Source of the DNA: Podaxis mareebaensis
Lineage: Eukaryota > Basidiomycota > Agaricomycetes > Agaricales > Agaricaceae
Reading direction: 5' to 3'
NCBI GenBank assembly: GCA_018524725.1
Contig: JAEUWP010000272.1
Coordinates: 1-21,187 of the forward strand
Length of the DNA stretch: 21,187 bases
Every line of letters starts with the position of its first letter. The stretch's first letter is position 1. Below the pieces are notes generated by a model. It made no database searches, had not been told where the DNA came from, and saw only the letters and a program-made list of their open reading frames with translations. This document shows positions 9,921 to 18,751 of the stretch, in pieces. A program made the translations under genes and the position numbers.

Positions 9921-10800
9921 TCTACAGCTCGTTACGAACGTAAGTGAGTGCCCGCCAACTTTCTGATGCCCCAACGGACTCTAAAGGAGAAATAGGGAGC
10001 GCAAAATTTCCTCTGATAAGACTTAGGGACTTCATACAATAGCATAAGACTTCAACACTGAAGTCAACGCAGTGTCATTACTACGTAGGATTGGAATCGC
10101 TTGAACGGACGGCAAATTCTGTATACAGTGAAAATCACGAGATGAATAATTAAAGTTTGGATGTCTCAATATGATTTGTTATTTTATTTACACATCTGTG
10201 CAGAAGCCAAGGCCCGCAATCTTGTACCCTCGACCATTTCGTTTCGCTAGGTCATGATTGCGGCTACATTTCTCCCCCCGTGCTTTCGCATGAGTAGTGG
10301 CTATGTGCTATATCCGTCCTCAATATTATTTCTTCTCCTCCACCACTTTTTCCATCCATCCTCGGTGGAATCCAGGATGTCTGTGGGGACATTGTACAAT
10401 GCATTCCCCTGATTGAATTGAAGGTGGATCAGGGAGGCAGCAAAATCAACAAACCCAGTGTCCTGTACCTTGATTGTGAATAACAACAAGGCTTGCACAG
10501 GAGGTTACAATAGCCTTAAGAGATCTAATATGACCTTTTGGCTTCATGAGTTGATTTTTCTTTGAAGACTCAATAATAGTCTTTCTATCTATTTGGAGCT
10601 CAAGCAAGGATATCAGCTTGCTTAAGAGCAGTTGACATGTGCAAGCCTGGCACTGCTCGGAGTCCAAAGAATAGCGTTTGACATGATCAGTGATGGCGCA
10701 TGTTATGCTATATTAGGTTATGTACAGTTCTGGCTGCCTACCCATTGAGGCTTGCCGGATAGTATGTAATTCGTAATCTGCGTGAGGCGTGTTCTGTGTC
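9921..10800. other. AT-rich gene-free stretch
   Basis: From about 10000 to 10750 the sequence is AT-rich and holds no splice-supported gene. On the minus strand two partly overlapping frames (10667-10446 and 10498-10301) could be one eroded coding region with a frame change; its end, TEDGWKKWWRRRNN, looks protein-like. I cannot place it in a family; a transposon remnant is the likeliest guess. Confidence 0.4.
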
Positions 10801-10810
10801 AGCGTGGTCC

Positions 10811-10934
10811 GTGCCTGGCATCTTCTCCCGCTTTTTCGCCTTTGTCTCTTTTCCCTCTTTGACGTTTGTCTCTTATACCTCTTTCACCTTTTGTCTCAAC
10901 CGGTCTACCGCCGCCCTTGGATTAGACCACCGTC
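10811..10934 (+). promoter_or_regulatory. Pyrimidine-rich promoter/leader of the peroxiredoxin gene
   Basis: Repeated TCTCTTT, CCTCTTT and TTTGTCTC blocks make a CT-rich tract running up to the ATG at 10935. Such CT boxes just before the transcription start are a common core-promoter mark of well-expressed fungal genes that lack a TATA box, and no TATA is seen here. Confidence 0.5.
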
Positions 10935-11939
10935 ATGCCTCGCAAGGCAGCAGCGGCAACGACAGGAGATGACAGTGCATTCGCTGAGCAGGCGGCTCCG
11001 AGACGTTCGACGCGTATCGCATCGCAGCCAAGGACTGAAGAACCCAAACCTGCACCGAAACCTCGTGTGACGAAGAAGAGAACTGCCGATGATGCCAACG
11101 CGGAGGGGGTTGTTGGCGGAGAAGGGGCCGGGGAGCAGGGGAACGGTAAGGCCAAAAAGGCGTGTCATCTCATACTCCTTGATTTCGATGTACGTTATGC
11201 TTAACACTTATCTATCTTAGGCCAAGGCGGGTAGCGCCACTGAAGGCGAAAATGAGGGATCGGGCGAAGACACCACCGCCGTTGAGCCAGCTCCCCAACT
11301 CGCCCCAATTGACATCGGAGACACGTTACCCAGTCTCGTATTGAAGAACGAGAAGGGGGAGGATGTGCAAGTCGCGGATATTGCGAATGAGAGGGGTGCG
11401 GTCGTGTTCCTCGTGCCCAAGGCTGATACGCGTAGGTTTTCCTTGTCTTCCGCCGAAGATAGGTGCTGACCACGCCTTTTTCTTAAAGCCGGCTGCACGA
11501 ATCAGGCTTGTGGATTCCGTGATATCTTCTCAGATTTCACGCAGCATGACTACACTGTCTACTGTCTTAGTGCAGATTCGCCAAACGCACAGAGTAAATG
11601 GCAGACCAAGGTGCGCTTTCGCTGATGCATTCCTCTCAGTGGTTGGACTGACCCAGGACGTGTGATGATGCAGAAAGAGCTCCCATACTCACTTATTTCG
11701 GATCCAAAGCGTGTTCTTATCAGTGCGCTCGGCGCAGGTGAGGGTGGCAAAACTAAGAGAAGTCATTTCATCTTCGAGAAAGGCGGCAAGTTGGTGGACA
11801 AAAAGATACCCGTGAAGCCCGCTGACAGGTCCGTGTCTCTTATTCCATCGGGCTTCAAACATGATCGATGAAAGCTATCGTGTCTTTTAGTCCGAAACTT
11901 GCGTTGGAATTCATCAAAGGAGCCAAAGCTTCGCCGTGA
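10935..11939 (+). CDS. PrxQ/Dot5-type nuclear peroxiredoxin, about 249 aa
   Basis: A thiol peroxidase of the BCP/PrxQ group, which reduces hydroperoxides using thioredoxin; the fungal Dot5 branch is nuclear. Five exons: 10935-11161, 11235-11431, 11489-11610, 11674-11828, 11891-11939. The active site PGCTNQACGFRD crosses the start of exon 3; with this model Cys144 is peroxidatic and Cys149 resolving, the CxxxxC spacing of atypical 2-Cys PrxQ. Other family marks: IGDTLPSLVL before it, VYCLSADSPNAQSKWQTK after it, LPYSLISDP, and a GKTKRSHFIFEKGGKL strand. The first 75 residues are Ala/Lys/Arg-rich (RRSTRI, PRVTKKR) and resemble a nuclear-localisation or DNA-contact tail as in Dot5. The first intron boundary is uncertain: gtgtca at 11162 with acceptor 11234 keeps phase, while gtaagg at 11146 with acceptor 11245 would remove about 8 residues more. 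All other introns are 57-63 nt with clean sites. The gene looks intact. Confidence 0.9.
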
Positions 11940-12051
11940 TCTCAGCTAGTCAGCCCAAATCATCGATATCTGCGGTCAAAGCGATTCGATGTATTGTATT
12001 ATTTATCCTCTCTAAGTGTTGTATAATCCTACAATCAATCCCCAGCATACT

Positions 12052-12419
12052 ATGCTACATCGCGAAGCCCAAGGTCCGTTCTCTCACAACTACGGCAACA
12101 AACTCAGGTACGGTATTGGTATCATTTCATCCTTGATGTTCCTGTTTGTATCAGTGGTAAGGGGGAGGGAGCGACGTTGGCCAGCTCGAAATTCCCCCTT
12201 GCTACGAGGTATGATGTCAGCTCAATCACATTTGGTGATGGTTCGCAAGTGGATAGCTACCTTCGACGGACTGGCCATGAGACATTTCCGCTCGGGTTCG
12301 TCTTCCCCTCCTTGATCGAGAACATCACTACTATCAACGCCGAAGTATCCATTCACAGTCATAACCCCCGAGAGCCTTCCGGTCACACGTTCTCGATGGA
12401 TCGCCAACATCGTCTCTAG
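12052..12419 (+). CDS. Hypothetical protein, 106 aa
   Basis: Not recognised. Exons 12052-12107 and 12155-12419, joined by a 47-nt intron (gtacgg...tatcag, phase 2), give 106 aa ending in TAG. The second exon reads smoothly (ITFGDGSQVDSYLRRTGHET, then FPLGFVFP) and its codon use resembles neighbouring genes. No signal peptide, membrane helix or known motif. It starts 113 bases after the stop of the peroxiredoxin gene, which is tight even for a fungus, so it might instead be part of that transcript's 3' region. A minus-strand frame overlaps it (12222-12659); both are probably not real. Confidence 0.3.
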
Positions 12420-12659
12420 GTCCGTGGACTGCAGTCCACTATGCCCACTTCCGATCACTCCACACTCTCCCCGCACTTCTGACTCGGATTCAGAATCGGG
12501 TGGAAGAAATATCCCGCCCTCCATGTCTATCGGACTGAAGGCGCGATCGTTTGGATCTTCAGCAACAACACTGACGAGTGCAGTACTGAGGGCGGTCAAG
12601 AGAACGAAGATGGCGATGAAGATGACGATGAAGGGGGTGTGCAAAAAAAACTCCTTCAT
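12222..12659 (-). CDS. Possible small single-pass membrane protein, 145 aa, antisense to the previous ORF
   Basis: From the Met at 12659 the protein begins MKEFFLHTPFIVIFIAIFVL, one clear membrane segment of about 25 residues, followed by an acidic Ser-rich part (DSESESE) and a polar tail. The frame is open further upstream to 12806. No family recognised. The hydrophobic run is the antisense of a plus-strand stretch rich in GATGAAGAT-like triplets, a common source of false membrane helices, so I rate this lower than the plus-strand ORF it overlaps by about 200 bases. Confidence 0.2.
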   Translation of the reverse strand: MKEFFLHTPFIVIFIAIFVLLTALSTALVSVVAEDPNDRAFSPIDMEGGIFLPPDSESESEVRGECGVIGSGHSGLQSTDLETMLAIHRERVTGRLSGVMTVNGYFGVDSSDVLDQGGEDEPERKCLMASPSKVAIHLRTITKCD

Positions 12660-14045
12660 GTTGTAGGAGAGTGTTGCCGAGGTTGGCTTTGATGATATAT
12701 CCTGATAGGGCAAGCTGTGCAGAGGAATAAAAGTCGGGATCCCGGGCCTGCCAGTGTATCGCTCGCAAACGAAGGAAAAGAGGAAGGAAACAAGGGAATG
12801 ATACATAAGTCCTCGGCATGGTCCTTATATTCAGGTTAGTACGGCTGGCACCGCGATAAAATATCAAGTGTGTTAGGGGTGCAGCATGACATGATGTTTT
12901 ACGATGTGCGAGAAGCCCGAAAACAGGGTTGACGTTGAAGTGGACCCTATAGGTGTCACTGGTGTTGACGAGCGCTGAGTTTTGAATGGTCTCCCTGGTA
13001 CAATGCCTCACGTACGTGCACAGCTATTGCCAAAAATAAACCCTAGGGTGAGCCTTCAGTGCCTCAGTCTGTTGCTTGCGTATTGCGTTGGTTGATCATC
13101 GCCCGCGCTGCGTCATAGATGTCGAGCGAAAGAATATAGAAGCATTTATCACTGTCAAAGACATCGGAAGGCTTGAAATCTGCCAACCTATGCGATGGAA
13201 ATGTCCTGACAGGTCGCTCAAATTCAGATCGTGTTGTAACATCCTCAGCCTTCTGTTCCTAATCCTTTTGATCTCCTTCCTTGGATACCTTTGAATGCTT
13301 CTGTAATCTGGATGATCACCCGGTCTATCGGAAAACTCCATGTTAGTAATTCACGAAGAACCTGGCAACTATCTCCCCACCCCCCGCTCCCCAGGGGTCT
13401 CAGAACGCAACGAAAAGCATCCAGCTCGGGTGAACAGGTGTGGGCATAGTAGCATCTGTTTAACACTGAGATTGAATCCTGCGACCTGGTGGTGAATGCA
13501 ATAAACAAATATATACGAAAAGGACATTAATAACCAATGCCAATGCCAGAGAAAGAGGAGAGACGAAGCGAGATGACAATACCACACTGCAAACTCAAAG
13601 CCAAACTGGAAGCTGCGATAGGGAGGATCTCACGAGGCCTTGAAAAGGAGGGGACATTCTATCAGCGAGGGGTGAGGTAGGCTGAGGGAGACGAGCTAAG
13701 CAGTTGAATCCTATATCTCTAATGGCTATGCATCGTACTCGGGCAAAGGAAATAACTCGAGCTGAATGGAAGCTTAGCGGAAATCCGTGCACAGCCAAGT
13801 TTCCACCTCTGCAACAGGAAACCCGCAGCCTCGCGCGGCGATGGGTTTCAGAGGCTCAACATTCTTAATGAACCAGATCACCTAGAGCCAAGCAATCCGC
13901 AGCTTTCTCTTTCCCCTTTGTTTGATATCCTTTATCTCCTACTCATAGTGCCACAGCTGTGCTTCGGAGATATCATCGGTTCTCTTATATGTCGCATCCT
14001 CACCTGATTACCCAAAAAAGTTAATGCGTATTCTTGACTCCTGAA
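12660..14045. other. Long gene-poor stretch
   Basis: Many frames of 60-150 codons exist on both strands, but none has a motif, a plausible splice chain or a start context that stands out. I looked for tRNA-like cloverleaf signals and transposase motifs and saw none. It may contain untranslated regions or a non-coding RNA. Confidence 0.4.
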
Positions 14046-14099
14046 AAAGGGGCAAATCCTCGCCTGAAGGACCTCACTCAGGCGAGGGTTTGCCCCTTT
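14046..14099. repeat. Near-perfect inverted repeat, 22-bp arms, 10-nt loop
   Basis: Left arm 14046-14067 (begins aaaggggcaaatcctcgcct) and right arm 14078-14099 are reverse complements with a single difference, which in RNA would be a G-U pair on one strand. The loop is 10 nt (14068-14077). An RNA from either strand would fold into a 22-bp hairpin. It lies in a gene-poor region, not right after a coding region, so a bacterial-style terminator does not apply. Possible meanings: a small-RNA precursor, a foldback element remnant, or a chance palindrome from replication slippage. Confidence 0.9.
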
Positions 14100-14759
14100 G
14101 GAAAAGGTAGCGAGTGAGAAATGTTCTTGCAATCCCTCTCGAAGCCCAGAATCGTGTTGACCATGCAGCGTCCATCAACATTTTCGTTCTATGTCTGATG
14201 TTCGATGGACAGCACTTGTATGCCTTTTCACTGTGTCCAACCCCCTCTTCCTCCCCCACTTCGCTCGCCTTTTTCGCACCCTCTCCGCACCTTTCACATC
14301 AGAGAGTACGTAGGAGCTCGGTGTAGAACTTGCGGGTTATATTGCGGACTTTGTGCTATGAAAGCCTGCTTGTGATGCAGCGCCTGCCCATTGCTTCGGG
14401 CACTTCTTAAGGTGTGACTTGATCGGGTTCGGAGCTAATCCATTGTCAAACTTTTGTATGAATAGGCCGGCTGGTGAGCTGAATGTTTAAGGAGACCCGC
14501 CGAGGTGATGACGCGGGGACCGATTTTCTTGTGTCAGGTGTTCGGAACGATGGGATCACGAGAAAAGGTTCGTGTTTCTACCCAGATTCGAATGCATGAG
14601 AGGGGTCAAACAACCGGCTTGAAAATGCATAACCGTCCGACGCAATAAGCCAGCGCCTTTGTCCAGCCACCGGGATCCCAACGCCTTCTATCTAATTTGG
14701 CATAGTCAAAAACCTGCCGCCCGCCACCACGTGGATGTATTAAAAGCGACGTGATAATG
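14100..14759. other. Gene-free region, includes promoter of the secreted-protein gene
   Basis: No frame with support. The last 150 bases are the probable promoter of the gene at 14855: a CCACGTGG palindrome at 14728-14735 (E-box-like, CACGTG core) lies upstream of the TATA box. Confidence 0.45.
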
Positions 14760-14765
14760 TATAAA
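14760..14765 (+). promoter_or_regulatory. TATA box of the secreted-protein gene
   Basis: TATAAA 90 bases before the ATG at 14855, followed by a pyrimidine-rich leader (tttttctcttgcc, then a C-rich run). This is a standard arrangement for a strongly regulated fungal gene. Confidence 0.6.
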
Positions 14766-14854
14766 GCTCAACTACTCACTATCTGTTGTACTTTTTCTCT
14801 TGCCAGCCGCCGCCCCCCTTCCCCCGCGTAACACCCCTTTTACCTTGTACAACG

Positions 14855-15616
14855 ATGTCCACAACGACCCTTCTGCTCTTATGCCTCTTGCAGGTCATCC
14901 CGCTGTGTTTCGGTCTCCCAGTCGTGTCAGAGTCATCCGAGTCATCCGACCTTGCAAATGTCATGACCCTCCCATACAACTTCACGCTATCTGCTTATAA
15001 CGTCACGCTTCCCAATACCAACCAAACCGGCGTTCCATTGGTACTCGGTCAAAACGGTGCGTATATCTTCACATTCACCCTCGTATCGTACCATGAGCGA
15101 ACGCGAACACAAACACTCTAGGCGCAACAGCCGGCGTTACTCCTCATGTGACCTCGGTAGGTTTTTCAACACCTAAAAATACCTCTTCGCCCTGGCCCAG
15201 AATCCCTAACCAACGGAATTCGAACCCACCTACAGACACATGCATCTTATCCATACAACGATTATCCGAGTCTAGCCCTCATTGATGGTTCACTACGCGC
15301 GTATCGCGCTGACGGGTCATGGAACACCAATGCGACGGAGGTTCGGAGCGGAAGCACTCTCGGATGGATCACAACAACGCGGTATGCCCGACCCGCACCG
15401 GAAGTTTACAGTGCTGTAAACGTGCCTCTGACAAAGTTTCCGCTGTTGGCTGCACATGGACGACATGATTTGTGGTCTCTGTGCCCATTCCCTGGGCGGA
15501 GAGGGCAGACGAACGTCGTGTTCAATGTTTCCGCTGTTGTGGATTCGCGTCCCGGAAGTGCGGGTTTTGACCCGGTGGGGTGTTATGATGTCGTGTTGTT
15601 CGTCGTTAGTGCTTAG
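14855..15616 (+). CDS. Secreted glycoprotein of unknown function, 205 aa
   Basis: Three exons, 14855-15056, 15122-15156 and 15236-15616, with 65- and 79-nt introns. The product starts with a typical signal peptide (MSTTTLLLLCLLQVIPLCFG, cleavage probably after about residue 20). The mature part has several N-glycosylation sequons (NFT, NVT, NQT, NAT, NVS) and two cysteines (in LWSLCPFPG and VGCYDV) that could form a disulfide. Recognisable blocks are GVPLVLGQNGA, SYPYNDYPSLALIDGSLRAY, SGSTLGWITT and KFPLLAAHG. The layout of strands, 'LVLGQNGA' and 'LW.LCPFPG..T.VVFN', matches a family of secreted hypothetical proteins I associate with agaricomycetes, with no known biochemical role. No membrane anchor after the signal peptide and no GPI-like tail. 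The ORF is intact, with TATA box and leader in place. It might be a cell-wall or host/substrate-surface protein, but that is inference. Confidence 0.8.
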
Positions 15617-15942
15617 GCGATGTCGGTGCGTTTTCTTGTCACTCTGGCTTAGTGATCCATGGAGCTACTTGCTATCGATAGCTACGTGACGTCTTGTGAT
15701 GAGAGATGTTTTATGTATGGACCTGGACTCTTCGGACGTAACTCTGGCTCGATACCTGTATTTTCGGACCTTGAATTGCTTTCGTTTCCCTTGCTATATT
15801 GGCGGATAACAACGCATCGACAGTTCTATTATCCGGGACTCTCACGACGAAACAGTACGAACAATCATTCCGCAAGATTAATCAAACTCCAGTATTGATC
15901 GGGTTGCAGCCCACAGCAACGACTCCGTCTAGCACAGACTCG
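15617..15942. other. Intergenic between convergent ends
   Basis: Between the 3' ends of the secreted-protein gene (plus) and the hydrophobin relic (minus). A plus-strand frame from 15799 is mostly antisense to the relic. Nothing recognised. Confidence 0.4.
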
Positions 15943-16344
15943 TCAGAGGCCAACGCGCAGAGAGATGGAAACAGCACATACTCCAGTTGTTTTTCTGGCA
16001 GCAGACAGTCTGACCAGTACTACAAAATGGCGACATATCATCAACTCCATGCACGCATTCAATCTGCTGGGCTCACCAATGACTACCGGACCCAACACCA
16101 ATAGCCGTAACTGGGGTACACTGCGCACCAACCATACCCGTCACATCCGTCAACATGCTGACATGCTGGCGCCAATCCCATTCTGCGCCAGCAAATGCAG
16201 CGCCTTTGGGCTCTTGGAGCTGAATACTTGGTTGCAGCACTGAATAGGGCCGGTGTTGTAGCGCGGGGTTGCGTCAACTCTAGAAGTAGCTGCGATGAGA
16301 GCAACGATAGCGGCTGTGATGAAGTTTGTGGAGACGAAGGCCAT
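15943..16344 (-). pseudogene. Class I hydrophobin pseudogene
   Basis: Hydrophobins are small secreted proteins that self-assemble on fungal cell surfaces and carry eight cysteines as C-CC-C-C-CC-C. On the minus strand from 16344 there is a signal peptide (MAFVSTNFITAAIVALIAAT), then NTGPIQCCNQVFSS, LLAQNGIGASM, DVTGMVGAQCTPVTAIGVGS, an intron 16076-16020 (gtgagc...ttgtag), and CTGQTVCCQKNN. Lesions: the first cysteine, expected just before NTGPIQCC, is Tyr; an 8-bp tandem duplication (16153-16168) shifts the frame between ASM and LTDVTG; near 15980-15990 the frame shifts again before GVCAVSISLRVGL, whose last cysteine is also displaced or lost. Removing one copy of the 8 bp puts the central block back in frame with what precedes it, so the duplication is a secondary event. 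The intron and TATA box are kept, which suggests recent inactivation. Confidence 0.85.
16153..16168. repeat. 8-bp tandem duplication, ACATGCTG x2
   Basis: Two exact, adjacent copies (16153-16160, 16161-16168). They lie inside the hydrophobin relic and change its reading frame; a single copy would keep it. This is typical of replication slippage. Confidence 0.9.
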
Positions 16345-16901
16345 CGCTTTTCTTTGTTTGGATGCTGAAACGTAGAAGGGAGAGGAAAGTTTGAACTGGA
16401 GGTCAGTGAAGGTTGGGCAAACGAGTGGAGGTGTGATGATGCCGTCGTCTCCGTCCTTGCTGGGCTTTATACCTCTTTAGCGACATTGCGTCAGAAAGAG
16501 CCAAGGATAGAACGCAAGTTGTGAAAGATAAACCAGGTGATCGTTCACAGGGATCTAAGAGTCTGGCCAAAGGTTAGAGGCTGGGCCTGGAATCTCAAAG
16601 CCCCATAAAGGTCCAACGCTCGGAATTTGCGAGTCGAAGGGCGCAGGCAAGAACTTCGGGTTTGTCATACAAACTGCGAATAACCAAAGTCAGAGTCAAC
16701 TCTTGTTCCAGCAGAACGCGAACTAGCGATGTCCGAGGAAACAAGATTAGATGCAGCGGAGCAATTCTAGAATTACAACTTTAGAGATAACAGCGAGTTC
16801 GCATCCACTAGCCTTACATACCTTTCAAAGAGAAAACTCTAAACCAATAGAATATCTATAGATATCAAAAGGAACACGGACCCTGGGGGAGAGTCTGGAG
16901 C
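16345..16901. other. Hydrophobin upstream region; no gene
   Basis: Holds the promoter side of the hydrophobin relic and the 3' flank of the methyltransferase gene, which points the same way (minus). No open frame with support. Confidence 0.45.
16466..16471 (-). promoter_or_regulatory. TATA box of the hydrophobin relic
   Basis: TATAAA on the minus strand, about 122 bases before the ATG at 16344; this spacing is usual for hydrophobin genes. The promoter core appears undamaged although the coding region is broken. Confidence 0.5.
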
Positions 16902-18217
16902 CTACACCTTGCTAACAAGAATCAGGGCCAATGGCCACTCAACAACCAAAGCATCGTCCACCCCAACCTTTGCCTTACCACCTGTCTCGTTTAGTGCAGC
17001 ACTTCTCAAGTCCTTCCAAAATCGCACAGCGATGTCTCCACCTCCCACGCCCACATCTTCTGCTTCACTCGTCGTTAATGACCCCGAAACCTGATTGAGA
17101 TCTTCTAAGAATCGTCCATCGTGCGGTCTGACTTTATCCTGAGGATAAACCTCATGATACTTGAGCAACGAGCTCCAAGTTCGGAAGTATCCCAATAAAT
17201 CGCGCCACCGCATTTCCTTACGCATGATGACGGGAAGGGTCTGTGAAACCGGGAGGGTTTCGGTGTGGTAATGACCTAAATCCACAGATTAACTTCCAAT
17301 TTTTCTTGTATTCAGATGGAAACGAACGTACCAGCAAAGTAGACCCTCTCTTCGTCTGCGAGCTTCACAGCTTTCACCCGATCAGGGGACGGAACATCCA
17401 GCAAATGGTTCTCGAGTATCGTTCGTCCCGGTCTCTCAAAATATGGGCCTAGACTGGTGACTGGGTCGCTTCCTTGCGCGTATGCCGTTATAAGAGGCGT
17501 TACGGACGGATACTCTGGCAACCGGAATTCCGAGTACACCTAGACATGGATATATGTGCCGGAAATTAACGATCATGTCCCTTTAATAACGAACAGAACG
17601 CTTACCCAAAACGCCGCAGTACCTCCCACCCGCAACACTCTCTCCACCTCCGGCCAGACCTTACTCCAATCAAACCAATGGCAAGCTTGCGCTATAGGAA
17701 CGGAAGGATCATGAGTTTCATCAAAGCTTGGCACAACTTAAGTGCTAGACTAACCGGCGACAACCAAATCTACGCTCTCATTTCCGATTCCAGCACTCCC
17801 CAAGTTCTCCGCGTTACCACGCCTAAACTGAAACTTGTGGCTACAACTCGAGGCCGTAGTACCCACACCATCTTTGGTGATGTCAGAGGCCGGAGAGGAG
17901 GCACGGTTGGCCATTGCCGCCTTTATCATATTCTCCGAAGGATCGAGACCTATTATTTCACGGAACGGATAGAGATGTACAGTCGCCTGCCCTACACTCC
18001 ATTAGGTTCGAAGAAATCCAAGCAGGTGCCGGAGTAAGTGGTCTGTGTGGGTTTGATACATACCAGTGCCGCAGCCTAGGTCGATTGCCCGTCCCCATCC
18101 CGCGTTTGGTTTACGTTGGTGATAGTCAAAAATATAATCGAACAGTTGTTTTGGGTATGTTGGTCTAGAGGCAGAGTAAACTGCTGCATTGAAAGTAGAT
18201 TTCGCAAATGTGGCCAT
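16902..18217 (-). CDS. SAM-dependent methyltransferase, Crg1/trans-aconitate methyltransferase-like, 338 aa
   Basis: Five exons on the minus strand: 18217-18064, 17949-17755, 17691-17606, 17539-17332, 17275-16902; all phases agree and total 338 codons plus stop. The SAM-binding motif I is AIDLGCGTG (residues 44-52), with intron 1 inside that region, followed by GLDPSENMIKAA (motif II, ribose contact). Later come VDLVVAAQACHWFDW (the 'QAxHWFD' signature of this family), the motif IV-like VERVLRVGGTAAFW, and a C-terminal part with FRTWSSLLKYHEVYP and an acidic DALVVEWPLALILVSKV end. Family members methylate small acids such as trans-aconitate, or cantharidin in yeast Crg1; the substrate here is not evident. 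No signal peptide; likely cytosolic. Intron 1 is long for the window (114 nt), the others are 56-66 nt. Every splice junction is canonical GT-AG and the gene looks intact. Confidence 0.9.
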
Positions 18218-18391
18218 GGAGACGTCCGGGAACTAATAACAGTTGGCCGGCGACATCCCTATTTGCACAAATGATGCAATCAAAAACGAGCAACGCAATT
18301 GTCACTCTCTACGGCATATACCTCCTCTCTCCCACATATCTGACCCAGGATGCTATTGCAAAGAGTTTCAGCCTAACCTAGCCCTCCATGC

Positions 18392-18649
18392 TTAGTCCGC
18401 AACGAGGTTTGAGATGGCTTTCTCGTGGTCTAGCACGCTGGCAGTGGAGTCTCCACGAAGAGGTGCGATGGAAGCGAGTTGTGCACATATTGAGGCATAA
18501 GGCACGTCCTCGATGGAGTTGCGGTGTTTTGTGCCAAATTCATCCACAGCTCGCCTCGTCATCCTCCCAGGTGTAAGATGTTCTACGAAGGCATGATGCA
18601 AGTAGTATGCCGTCCTGTAGCTCCATGGATGCTCCCGCAGAGTACTCAC
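18392..18649 (-). other. Open frame, possibly eroded 3' end of the Hsp70-like gene
   Basis: An 85-codon frame on the minus strand, between the stop of the Hsp70-like gene (18752) and the methyltransferase start (18217). Its sequence (e.g. RRAVDEFGTKHRNSIEDVPY, ASICAQLASIAPL) looks protein-like but I cannot match it. Fungal Hsp70-like proteins of this type usually extend 100-150 residues past the point where the upstream frame stops, so this may be their missing C-terminus in decayed form. A small independent gene is the alternative. Confidence 0.3.
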
Positions 18650-18751
18650 ATGCAGTGGAGAAGAATGTCTCTGTTCATACAGCGGGAGAAACGTTTATTC
18701 TGCGTATCCAAAAGAAAGCGCCTAATTCCTTATTTTGTCCACCTTAGAATA

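Noticed and set aside
12559..13011. 150-codon minus-strand frame
   Set aside because: Cys/His/Arg-rich nonsense-like composition, overlaps another minus-strand frame, no splice or start support.
13996..14060. Possible CRISPR-like or tandem repeat around the hairpin
   Set aside because: Only the two inverted arms exist; no direct repeats with regular spacers.
14046..14099. Intrinsic terminator reading of the hairpin
   Set aside because: The genome is eukaryotic and no coding region ends there; bacterial-type termination does not apply.
14580..14605. TTCGAAT-like T-loop resemblance
   Set aside because: No matching acceptor stem, anticodon arm or D arm upstream, so not a tRNA.
15799..16104. 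101-codon plus-strand frame with Ser/Thr-rich sequence
   Set aside because: Largely antisense to the hydrophobin relic; no signal peptide or domain.
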